Of a stretch of 17,149 nt of DNA, positions 8,101 to 15,400 are shown in pieces. This DNA comes from JBFXEO01 sp050180015 (GTDB lineage: Bacteria; Bacteroidota; Bacteroidia; Bacteroidales; Tenuifilaceae), in NCBI GenBank assembly GCA_050180015.1, contig JBFXEO010000036.1, positions 1 to 17,149 of the forward strand. The letters run 5' to 3'. The first letter of the stretch is position 1. Every line of letters begins with the position of its first letter. A model generated the notes under the pieces. It saw only the letters and a program-made list of their open reading frames with translations. It searched no databases and was not told the DNA's origin. Made by a program: the position numbers and the translations under genes.

Positions 8101-8762
8101 ACCAGTAAAAAAAAGCCAGTCCATTGAATTATGGGCTCGATGGTTTCTATTGTACTTTTACGGAACGGTTCTACCGGCGTAAGGTAAAAGTTCGATACTC
8201 CTCTTGCCCGTACCGGAAGCCCGTTGTAAACCAAATCCGGCGAAACTCTGTAGCTATTAAATTCACGGTAAATTTTTGTAAAGTTGTTTTGCAGGTATTT
8301 GTTCTGGTATGGGAACTCGGAACAAAAGCGGTTAAGTATAAGTAGTCGTTTTTTACCGGAATGCGCCCATTGGGCAAAGTAGAAGTTGCTTTGAATTTTT
8401 TTCAGTACAACTTTGGAGGTGTCGTACCCAATGCCCGATACGTCAATCTTTGAGGTCCAAAAGCAGAGGGAATCGTTTACAAATAGATACACGAAAACAT
8501 CTCTTGGCTTTAGCTTTGCATTGGAGTAGGTTAGTCCCTGTTCAAACATTTCCGATGTACAATCCTTTGTGGATTTCAGAAAGAAAGCCGAAGCAATTTT
8601 TTTTGATATTTTGAGCTCTCCCTCAATCTTACGTTCCAGCCTTGAAATGTTGGGTCTGTTAAGCTGGATACCAGGCACGAAACGGGTGGTAAATTCAGAT
8701 ATGAAAATTAGTCCAACGGCAACCGTAAAAGTAATTATTGTTAGTAGGGGTTTTCTGTTCAT
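5103..8762 (-). CDS. Large membrane sensor histidine kinase with NtrY-like HAMP-HisKA-HATPase core
   Basis: A 1219-residue membrane kinase. Reading in order: one N-terminal span (about 5-24), an extracytoplasmic region to about 205, roughly eight spans between 212 and 465, a second extracytoplasmic region to about 690, two spans (about 692-712 and 733-752), a third extracytoplasmic sensor region to about 905, a last span (908-932), HAMP (about 934-985), then the kinase core. The phosphoacceptor is His1007 in 'IAHEVKNPLTPIKLS', which matches the NtrY-type H-box. The ATP domain has Asn1123 in 'NLVKNAIQSV', Asp1154 in 'SDNGTGIP' and 'GGTGLGLAI', so it looks active. There is no receiver domain, and no response-regulator gene lies nearby in this window. 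The gene starts 93 bases after rlmH on the same strand with no terminator between, so co-transcription is plausible. The input signal is unknown. NtrY homology suggests nitrogen or redox sensing in other bacteria, but the sensor half is unlike NtrY. Confidence 0.9.
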   Translation of the reverse strand: MNRKPLLTIITFTVAVGLIFISEFTTRFVPGIQLNRPNISRLERKIEGELKISKKIASAFFLKSTKDCTSEMFEQGLTYSNAKLKPRDVFVYLFVNDSLCFWTSKIDVSGIGYDTSKVVLKKIQSNFYFAQWAHSGKKRLLILNRFCSEFPYQNKYLQNNFTKIYREFNSYRVSPDLVYNGLPVRARGVSNFYLTPVEPFRKSTIETIEPIIQWTGFFLLVLSIYLTFSLNFFRKRIHLRVSGFVISVVLIRAVSIIWGLPVKPDGLLFGPNLFAHSAFNASLGDFLVNSILVFLAASYIHQNIIKIRVNIRTSRLRMITALTSPIAIAMFALSDGMLSSLVLHSTLTLETFRIFNISIYTILGYLSISLWVASAMVILNAWLNLFSVSSDLKWALISLGVGLGATTIFLLLVKYSPTLYGIVWTLLTLGIFLFLKFKHITKINIRVLFLLLGILSVYTVATVSLYSRQKEEGVRKVLAINLSSERDPVAEMLIAPLYHRLLTDTLIRTYVRDINKYNVELYRYLRKNYFRNYLNRYELLATVCFPNSLVAVDASTMNCNRFFNDLVDKYGILIPSSRFFYLNLQNGYISYLGTIGYRYGDELRNLYIEISSRPSWELLGYPELLIEGHSSQFMPKGYSWAKYHKGNLITQAGDFPYSTKLSGKSANSTVYETYNRQGYNHLIYRSNTEDAIIISRPKDDPLNTTASFAYNLTFFFIVLLGLLKWANVPVNLQSAHPSFKNRIGWAVSFIVILSLFMVAAATIFYNIKSFNQRNEKNLGEKLLSVMFELNKNITLIYDSDVETDRLTDRLIDLSNIFYTDINIYDTTGMLMASSRPEMFEKQLLGHRMDPTAWNEMAYKHSPKYVNRENIGRMFFLSAYVPIVDSQNQTIAYLNLPYFTRQEELREELYSIIVAIVNIYTLLTLFAMTIAFLISGQITRPLELIRERISMVNIAGNNEPIRYSGNDEVGQLIGEYNRMVDELARSAKELAQSQRESAWREMAKQIAHEVKNPLTPIKLSLQYLIKAKHEGVADWDERFERFSQSLVEQINALSTIANEFSSFAKLPAASINPVNLKNLLTDVVTLYSGYKNMSFTLTNNINFEPIVMADREQLLRVFNNLVKNAIQSVEHGRQGLIDISINSGNDNFVKVEVSDNGTGIPDDILPKLFTPNFTTKSGGTGLGLAITREIVLGFGGSIKVKTKVNEGSTFMVELPLEKES

Positions 8763-8855
8763 TTACAGCGGGGTTAACGTCGGGTTGTGTTTTTTTAGTA
8801 ATTATTGCATATCCTGAAATTGTGCAGCGTTTTTTACAGCAAAAATCAGACCTTT

Positions 8856-9329
8856 TTATGGATGGTGGTAAGGCTCTCCCTTAATTATTGTAAATGCACG
8901 GAAAAGCTGCTCCATAAAAATAACCCGTACCAGCTGGTGCGAAAAGGTAAGCCTTGAAAGTGAAATTCTGGTGTGGTCCATTTTTTTAACTTTTTCTGCA
9001 AACCCATAGGGTCCGCCGATAACAAATAGTATATCGCGTTGTCCAGTATTGATCCTTTTTTCTACAAAGCTGGCAAAATCAACAGAGTTAAACTCCTGTC
9101 CATGTTCATCGAGCAGAATAACTTCTGCGACACCCTGGGTTAGGGGAACAATGGCCTCCGCCTCTTTTTGTAGCTGAACCTCAACAGGCATTGACTTTGT
9201 GTTGCGGGGTTCGGATATAGTTTTTATTTCGAATTTACAGTAACGTGTAATGCGCTTACGGTATTCCTCAATTGCTTGTACAAAGAATTCTTGGTCGGTT
9301 TTACCAACCAAAGCTAAGGTAATTCTCAT
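8856..9329 (-). CDS. rlmH: 23S rRNA pseudouridine-1915 N3-methyltransferase RlmH
   Basis: A 157-residue cytoplasmic SPOUT-family methyltransferase, close to the 155 residues of the E. coli enzyme. It methylates pseudouridine 1915 in helix 69 of 23S rRNA on the assembled 70S ribosome, using S-adenosylmethionine. Family motifs are all visible: 'LLDEHGQEF' (72-80), the trefoil-knot cofactor loop 'FVIGGPYGF' (102-110), 'SLSRLTFSHQLVRVIF' (123-138), 'EQLFRAFTI' (140-148) and the C-terminal 'PYHHP' (153-157). The start at 9329 matches the family N-terminus 'MRITLALVGK'. It is divergent from the nadC operon across about 206 bases and upstream of the large kinase gene. Confidence 0.97.
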   Translation of the reverse strand: MRITLALVGKTDQEFFVQAIEEYRKRITRYCKFEIKTISEPRNTKSMPVEVQLQKEAEAIVPLTQGVAEVILLDEHGQEFNSVDFASFVEKRINTGQRDILFVIGGPYGFAEKVKKMDHTRISLSRLTFSHQLVRVIFMEQLFRAFTIIKGEPYHHP

Positions 9330-9375
9330 GATGTGGTATGTTTGAGTGTACGGGACGTAATTGTAAACGTTAAAA

Positions 9376-9415
9376 TTAGGTATTTTGGTAAATACCGCCT
9401 AAATTTACCAAAATA
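9376..9415. promoter_or_regulatory. Nested inverted repeats in the rlmH/nadC-operon divergent region; candidate operator
   Basis: A perfect 13-bp inverted repeat, TATTTTGGTAAAT (9381-9393) and ATTTACCAAAATA (9403-9415), is separated by 9 bases. Interlocked with its left arm is a second perfect 7-bp repeat, GGTATTT (9379-9385) and AAATACC (9390-9396), and a third 5-bp pair, TTAGG (9376-9380) and CCTAA (9398-9402). The unit TTTGGTAAAT thus occurs in both orientations. The position between divergent genes suggests a regulator binding site. An intrinsic terminator is less likely, because the stem is AT-rich and no T-run follows it. Which regulator would bind is unknown. Confidence 0.45.
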
Positions 9416-9418
9416 ATT

Positions 9419-9437
9419 ACGGGATTTAAACGGGATT
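9419..9437 (+). repeat. Short direct repeat ACGGGATT, 11-base period
   Basis: ACGGGATT occurs at 9419-9426 and again at 9430-9437, one helical turn apart, directly after the large inverted repeat and about 100 bases before the DUF4783 gene. The spacing would suit a protein binding one face of the helix, but the repeat is short and may be chance. Confidence 0.25.
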
Positions 9438-9535
9438 ATTGTCGTTGGGAAAATTTGTTTTGCTGAGCCTTTTGGCGTGTTGTTTGTTACTATCTGCAAT
9501 TATCGGGTAAAACACATTAAGTCAACATTCAGAAA

Positions 9536-9970
9536 ATGAAAGAAATGATGAAAATCAAAGTATTCCTACTAGCCGCGTTTCTGCTTTTGGTTTCTTCTAT
9601 AAACGCCTCCGAAAACGAACAGGACCCCAAGGAGGTTATTAAAAAAGTATCCGAAGCCTTTCAGAGCGGTAATGCAGAACAGCTGTCAAAAAATTTTTAT
9701 AAAACCATTGAGCTGGAGTTGCTTGGCGATGAGAATTTTTACAGCCAGGCCCAGGCATTCCAGCTTATGAAAAGTTTTTTTGAAAAGTACAAACCCGTAA
9801 AGTTTACCATAAACCATCAGGGCGTTAAGGATTTATCGGCATTTGCCATTGGTACATTGCAATCTAAGAGTGCCATATTTCGGGTTTCTATCTTTCTAAA
9901 AACCGAGAATGGAAAATCGTACATTCACCAGCTTCGGGTGGAAAACGACGATGAAAATACCAGCGATTAA
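9536..9970 (+). CDS. DUF4783-type exported protein
   Basis: A 144-residue protein that resembles the DUF4783 family of small Bacteroidota proteins found next to nadC. Residues 1-24 form a signal peptide (Lys-rich start, long hydrophobic core, 'SSINASEN'). The start is ambiguous: ATG codons lie at residues 1, 4 and 5, and any of them leaves a usable signal peptide. The mature part begins with an amphipathic helix ('PKEVIKKVSEAFQSGNAEQLSKNF') and goes on to alternating beta strands, a pattern typical of NTF2-like folds. No catalytic motif is visible and the function is unknown. It is the first gene of a four-gene operon; its stop is 14 bases before nadC. Confidence 0.8.
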   Translation: MKEMMKIKVFLLAAFLLLVSSINASENEQDPKEVIKKVSEAFQSGNAEQLSKNFYKTIELELLGDENFYSQAQAFQLMKSFFEKYKPVKFTINHQGVKDLSAFAIGTLQSKSAIFRVSIFLKTENGKSYIHQLRVENDDENTSD

Positions 9971-9984
9971 GCTTTAAATTCGGA

Positions 9985-10830
9985 ATGAATTACGAGTACC
10001 TTATTAATTCTTTGATTGATTTAGCCATTGCCGAGGATTTCGGCGATGGCGACCACTCATCCCTATCGTGCATTCCCGTCCAGGCAACGGGGGCTGTTCA
10101 GCTAAAGATGAAACAGTCCGGAGTTTTGGCCGGAGTTTCGGTTGCCAGGCAAGTTTACTTTAAAATAGATCCTACGGTAAAATTCGAACCGTACCGTACC
10201 GATGGTTTGGAGTTAAATGTAAACGAAGTGGTTTTTTTGGCCGGGGGGAAAGTGCACTCATTGCTCCGGGCAGAGCGTATAGTTCTGAACATAATGCAGC
10301 GTATGAGCGGAATAGCCACCCAAACCAGAGCGTATGTAACGCAATGCGAAGGAACCAAGGCTAAAGTGCTGGATACGCGTAAAACAACTCCGGGAATGAG
10401 GGTTTTCGACAAAATGGCGGTAAAAATTGGCGGTGGTTACAACCATAGAATGGGCTTATTCGATATGATTATGCTTAAAGACAATCATATCGATTTTGCA
10501 GGAGGAGTTGAGAATGCAATTAGCTTGGCCAACAGTTACCTGAAGGCAACGGGTAAAAACCTTGAAATCGAAGTTGAAACCCGCACATTGGAGGATATTG
10601 AGTTGGTGTTGAGGGTTGGGGGCGTTCATCGAATTATGCTCGATAACTTTACCGTTGGGGAAACCCGTCGCGCGGTAGAGCTGATTAACGGCAGGTATAA
10701 AATCGAATCATCCGGTGGAATTACCTTGCAGACTATCAGAGATTACGCCCTGTGTGGTGTTGATTATATTTCGGTAGGAGCCATAACACATCAGGTTAAA
10801 AGCATAGACATGAACCTGAAAAAGGTTTAG
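9985..10830 (+). CDS. nadC: Nicotinate-nucleotide pyrophosphorylase (quinolinate phosphoribosyltransferase)
   Basis: A 281-residue cytoplasmic enzyme of de novo NAD synthesis. It converts quinolinate and PRPP to nicotinate mononucleotide, CO2 and pyrophosphate. Diagnostic motifs: 'AERIVLNIMQRMSGIAT' (96-112), 'DTRKTTPG' (130-137) and the active-site stretch with Lys143, Lys147, His154 and Arg155 ('GGGYNHRMGLFD'), followed by 'LKDNHI' (164-169). The C-terminal half has the alpha/beta-barrel pattern 'IEVETRT', 'IMLDNF' and 'ESSGGI', ending in 'DYISVGAITH'. Length and all key residues are normal. nadA and nadB, which make quinolinate, are not in the window. Only 7 bases separate its stop from the YihY-family gene. 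Confidence 0.97.
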   Translation: MNYEYLINSLIDLAIAEDFGDGDHSSLSCIPVQATGAVQLKMKQSGVLAGVSVARQVYFKIDPTVKFEPYRTDGLELNVNEVVFLAGGKVHSLLRAERIVLNIMQRMSGIATQTRAYVTQCEGTKAKVLDTRKTTPGMRVFDKMAVKIGGGYNHRMGLFDMIMLKDNHIDFAGGVENAISLANSYLKATGKNLEIEVETRTLEDIELVLRVGGVHRIMLDNFTVGETRRAVELINGRYKIESSGGITLQTIRDYALCGVDYISVGAITHQVKSIDMNLKKV

Positions 10831-10837
10831 CAAGCTA

Positions 10838-11806
10838 ATGGCCTCAAATGTTCAACGTAAATTTCTTCGAAGCTGCAACCGGAGGGTAAGAATACGATTT
10901 AAGTGGTTCTGCCGACGAGTTGAACGATTATCGTCCCCCGGACTAAAAGGTGTTCCTGTTGTTTCTGTAATTCGTTACTTTTTTGTAGGAATTGTAAACG
11001 GTGCGGTTACCACGCGGGCATCATCGGTTGCATTTAGCTTTTTTCTGGCCACCGTTCCCTCTCTGATATTCGTATTTACATTAATACCGTACATGCCGGT
11101 TGCCAACTTCCAGGAACAGCTGCTTTCCGTGATCAAGAGCATTATGCCCGATTATGCTTTCAAAACGGTTGAATCTACACTAATAGAGGTGGTAACTACC
11201 AAAAGTACAGGCCTGTTATCATTTGGTTTTTTAGCAGCATTGTACTTTACCCATAACGGGGTGAGTTCTCTGATAGATGCTTTTAACGCTACCTATCATT
11301 CCGTTGAAACACGCGGTTTTGTTGAAAAGCATTTGGTCGCATTTCTACTAACCCTGCTAATTCCATTTATTGCTGTTTTGGGCATTATTTTAATGTTTTT
11401 TAGTGAGTATTTTCTTAACATTTTGCATGGCTGGGGCGTTATAAAGTTAAAATCAACAGTTTCAATGATACTTGTTGGAAAATGGATTTTGGTTCTTGTC
11501 ATATTTTTTGTTGGTATATCGTTAATGTACTATATGGCTCCGGTTAAAAAGGAAAAATTCCGGTTTTTTTCGCCAGGAGCAGTATTTGCAGTTGTTTTAA
11601 TTATCGTAACATCGATGGGGTTTTCGTACTATGTTGATCGGTTTGGACAGTACAATAAATTTTACGGATCGCTTGGAGGCCTTATTGTTTTTCAGATCTG
11701 GCTATACTTCAACTCCTTTGGGTTGATACTGGGATTTGATTTAAACGCGAGCATCCGTAGTGCGGTTAATAACCATCGGACACAAATTAATTTACAGCTA
11801 AAATGA
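10838..11806 (+). CDS. YihY/virulence factor BrkB family inner-membrane protein
   Basis: A 322-residue polytopic membrane protein. About six spans are visible (near 61-86, 125-140, 166-190, 208-232, 245-266 and 277-302). The family signature appears as 'ASSVAFSFFLATVPSL' at 61-76, where small residues lead into the first span, and 'YNKFYGSLGGLIVFQIWLY' (272-290) followed by 'GFDLNA' (299-304). The biochemical role of the family is not settled; the old annotation 'ribonuclease BN' was an error and should not be used. The N-terminal 35 residues are unusually basic (many Arg) and extend the protein beyond the roughly 290 residues of E. coli YihY. The stop codon overlaps the pdxH start as ATGA, so the two are translationally coupled. 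Confidence 0.88.
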   Translation: MASNVQRKFLRSCNRRVRIRFKWFCRRVERLSSPGLKGVPVVSVIRYFFVGIVNGAVTTRASSVAFSFFLATVPSLIFVFTLIPYMPVANFQEQLLSVIKSIMPDYAFKTVESTLIEVVTTKSTGLLSFGFLAALYFTHNGVSSLIDAFNATYHSVETRGFVEKHLVAFLLTLLIPFIAVLGIILMFFSEYFLNILHGWGVIKLKSTVSMILVGKWILVLVIFFVGISLMYYMAPVKKEKFRFFSPGAVFAVVLIIVTSMGFSYYVDRFGQYNKFYGSLGGLIVFQIWLYFNSFGLILGFDLNASIRSAVNNHRTQINLQLK

Positions 11807-12444
11807 TAGCGGATATCGCAAAACTTAGGAAGGAGTATTCGCTAAAGTCGTTAAATGAATCGGCTGTTAACAGCGATCCCTTTAAGCAATTTGAGTTTTG
11901 GCTCAACGAATCAATAGAAGCGCATGTTCCGGAACCCAATGCAATGACTTTGGCTACATCCACATTTGAGGGTAAGCCTTCGGCACGTATGGTTTTGCTT
12001 AAACAAGTTGACGATCAGGGTTTCGCCTTTTTTACAAACTATGAAAGCCGGAAGGCAAAAAATTTACTCCAAAATCCCTATGCTGCGCTGGTTTTTTACT
12101 GGACTGAGCTGGAACGCCAGGTTAGAATTGAGGGGAGGGTTTCTAAAACGTCACCCCAGGTAAGCAATAGATATTTTAGAGCCCGGCCGGAGGGAAGTAA
12201 AATTGGTGCCTGGGCCTCGCCTCAGAGCAGTGTTATTCCGGGTAGAAAATACTTGGAGCACTTAAAGTCCGATTTTGAGGAAGAATTTAAGAGTAAAACC
12301 ATTGTACGGCCAGAAAATTGGGGTGGGTATATTCTAAAACCAACTCTTTTCGAATTTTGGCAGGGGAGGCCGGATCGGCTTCACGATCGGATACAGTATT
12401 CCTACATCAACGAAAAATGGATTATTGAGCGATTAGCTCCCTGA
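11803..12444 (+). CDS. pdxH: Pyridoxamine 5'-phosphate oxidase
   Basis: A 213-residue FMN enzyme that oxidises pyridoxine or pyridoxamine 5'-phosphate to PLP, the last step of the DXP-dependent route and of salvage. Visible motifs: 'AMTLAT' (47-52), FMN-binding 'ARMVLLK' (61-67) and 'FFTNYESRKAKNL' (77-89), 'FYWTELERQVRIEG' (98-111), 'SNRYFRARP' (121-129), 'GAWASPQS' (135-142), 'RPENWGGY' (169-176) and the C-terminal hallmark 'FWQGRPDRLHDR' (185-196) with 'ERLAP' at the end. Length is normal for a homodimeric PNPO. The ATG at 11803 overlaps the YihY-family stop by four bases. The last 12 bases overlap, tail to tail, the end of the hybrid kinase gene on the other strand, so no terminator fits between the two genes. 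Confidence 0.96.
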   Translation: MIADIAKLRKEYSLKSLNESAVNSDPFKQFEFWLNESIEAHVPEPNAMTLATSTFEGKPSARMVLLKQVDDQGFAFFTNYESRKAKNLLQNPYAALVFYWTELERQVRIEGRVSKTSPQVSNRYFRARPEGSKIGAWASPQSSVIPGRKYLEHLKSDFEEEFKSKTIVRPENWGGYILKPTLFEFWQGRPDRLHDRIQYSYINEKWIIERLAP

Positions 12445-15400
12445 AGGGTTGCCCTTTTTGCTGGCAGCGTTTTTTTCCCCGAGTAACTTGTTTATTTTTA
12501 GGTATAGTACATCAGAATCAATGGGTTTGGTAATATAATCGTCGCAGCCGCTGGCTATGCTTTTATTCAATTCCGACTGTAAGGCATAGGATGTTTGTGC
12601 AATGATGGGCAAATTGGGATGAACTTTTTTAAACTCCGAGGCCAGGGAGTATCCGTCGGAATCGGGTAATCTTATGTCGAGCAAAACTAGGTCGATAGTT
12701 TTTTCCTGCCGGAATTTTTTCTTTGCCTCCTTGGCGTTCGAAGCAAATATTATTCTCGCCTCAACTCTTTCCAGAATCCTTTCGAAGTATAGGCGTATGT
12801 CCTTTGTATTTTCAACAACCAGAATGGTTTTCCCTTTTAGCGAGGGGTTTCCATCCTGTTGCGGTGGGCCCACTTGTTCTTTTCTTGTCCTTTCGCCAGC
12901 TTCATCTATTTCGTATGGAACGGTAAAGTAGAATTCCGATCCTTCGCCAACCTGACTCTCAACCCAGATATGCCCATTCAGCAACTCGGCCAAACCTTTC
13001 GATATAGCCAAACCAAGGCCAGATCCACCGTACAGGCGGGAGTGCGAGTCGTCGGCCTGCCGGAAACGGTCGAATATTAAAAGTTGATTTTCGGGTAATA
13101 TGCCAATCCCTGTATCTTTTACATACAGCTGCACCCTTGGTAAATAATCATCAATAATAACCGTGTATCCAAATTTGATTTTCCCGTTTGGGGTAAACTT
13201 AATAGCGTTGCTGAGCAGGTTGGTTAAGATTTGCCTTACCCGTGTAACATCGGAAAAAATTTCGAATGGGGATGGATTGGCCATCTCCGGTTTTAGCAGG
13301 AGTGTTTTGGATGAACTTTTGGATTTTAGCTGGGTAGAAAAAACAACGTACAGCTCCTCCATAAGATGATTTAGATCGAAGTTTTCCTTGTTCAGTCGCA
13401 GCTGGTTCGACTGTATTTTCGAAATGTCAATAATATCCTCTATTAACGAAAGCAGCTGGTTGCCGCTGTTTTGGATTAGCTCAAGGTATTGTTTCCCCTG
13501 TTCAGAAAGATGCTCGTCGGATTTAATAAGTTGTATAAAACCGAGGACGGCATTCATAGGAGAGCGTATTTCGTGGCTCATGTTGGAGAGGAATGCTGTT
13601 TTAAGCTTATCCGATTCTTCTGCTTTTTCTTTTGCCCTAATTAATTCCCGCTCGGTTCTTTTAAGTTCAGAAATATCGTTGGCAATGCCAACCATGGCTA
13701 TGGGCTTCCCGTTTAAATCATAAACGCTCGATGTTGAAAGGTAAATGGGAAAAATGGAGCCATCTTTTTTTACATTTATAAGTTCACCCTGCCATCCGGT
13801 TTTAATTGTTTGCTCAAGTATATGCTGCCCAATTTCCTCCTCGGTACCGGGAGGCCTGAGTAGCGATGTATTTTTACCTATAATTTCATCGTAGGAATAG
13901 CCGTAAGTTTGAATAAAGGCTGGGTTTACAAAGGTAAAGTTGTTATCCAGGTCCGTTATGGAAATGCTGTCGTGAACGTTTAGCACTACCTGGGCCAGCA
14001 TCCTTAAGTCCTCCTCAATTTTTTTCCGTTGGGAGATGTCCCTCTGTAGAACCAAGAAAATATCATTGCCGGTGGGTACGATCCTCGATTCAAAGTGATA
14101 GGTTTGGCTTTTCACCTTAATTTGATACTCAAATATTTGTATAGTATTGGTATTCTTGCAATTTTTTGTTGCGTCGATAAATTTTTGAAAAATGTCTGGT
14201 GGTAAAATTTTCGATATTGATTTACCGATCATTTTAGTTGCGAGTTCCGGAATTTCTGCCTTATTCGATCGAACAAGGTCAAGCAGTATGCCGCTACTTG
14301 ATATTTTGTATAGCTCGTCGGGGATGGCACTTACCGTTATCCTGAATTTCTCTTCGCTTTCCCTCAGTGAGTCCATGGCGAGCTTTCTGTCGGTAATATC
14401 GTTCATTACGCCATCGATGTACTGGATATCGTTTGTTGAATTGTATGCTACAATTGCATAATTTTGCACCCAAATTTGCAGCCCATCTGCTGTATGCATG
14501 GGAATATCTTCTTGGTGATGGCTGCAATTTGTGGTTACTTCTACGATTCTGGCAAGAAATGAATCGTCTGAGAATTCGCTAATATTTTTGCCCAACAGAT
14601 CATTGGGGGATGAAAGCTTAAAAATCCTTGCAAGGGCAGGGTTGGAGTAAATAATTTCGCCTTTTGGCGATAACCTGTAAATCCCCACCGGAATTTGTTC
14701 AGTCAGCGATCGGTATTTTTCCTCGCTTTCCAGGAGTATGGCTTCGGCATTTTTTCGTTCGGAAATATCGCGCGACATGGCTAGAATTACCTGTAAGCCA
14801 AAGTAGTTACCTTTACTCAATACAACTTCGCTGGGAAAAATATCGCCGCTTTTTTTCCTGCTCCATACTTCAAGTACCTGATTTTGCCCCTGATAGGCGA
14901 GATCAATTTTTTGCTTGAAGTCCTGAATATCCCCCAATTCTGCGGCAATGAGCTCCAATGGAGTAAGGCCAACGATTTCCTGTTTTGTATAGCCATACAT
15001 TTTTTGCCCGTTGATATTAATATCGAGCAAAACCCCGCTGGGGTCGAGAATATAAATTGCTTCACTAGAATTGTCGAATAATCCACGGTAGCTTTCCTCG
15101 CTATCGCGAAGGGCTTTTTCAACCCCCTTCCGAATGCTTACATCACGAATAAATACGAGTGTAATTGAATCCCCGTTTAGACTGGTAGTATTAACATTAA
15201 ACTCCACATACAAGGGCTGATTGCTGGCGTCAATAAGCGTTGTTTCGAATATCGATGGTTCATTCAAAACGATTCTGCCGTGCTCTAGCTTACGCGAGAT
15301 TCTTTCGCGTTCGGTAGGGTGCAGAAAAATGTGTAGCGGTTTTCCAATAAAGTCCTCGTTACTTACCGATAACATTTCCATAATTCGAGGATTTCCGTAT

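Noticed and set aside
10838..11806. Annotation of the YihY-family protein as ribonuclease BN
   Set aside because: That label in older databases is a known misassignment; no nuclease motif is present in this membrane protein.
13388..13723. Open frame of about 110 codons on the plus strand inside the hybrid kinase gene
   Set aside because: It is antisense to the HisKA region, whose protein motifs are unmistakable. The frame is a shadow of biased codon use.
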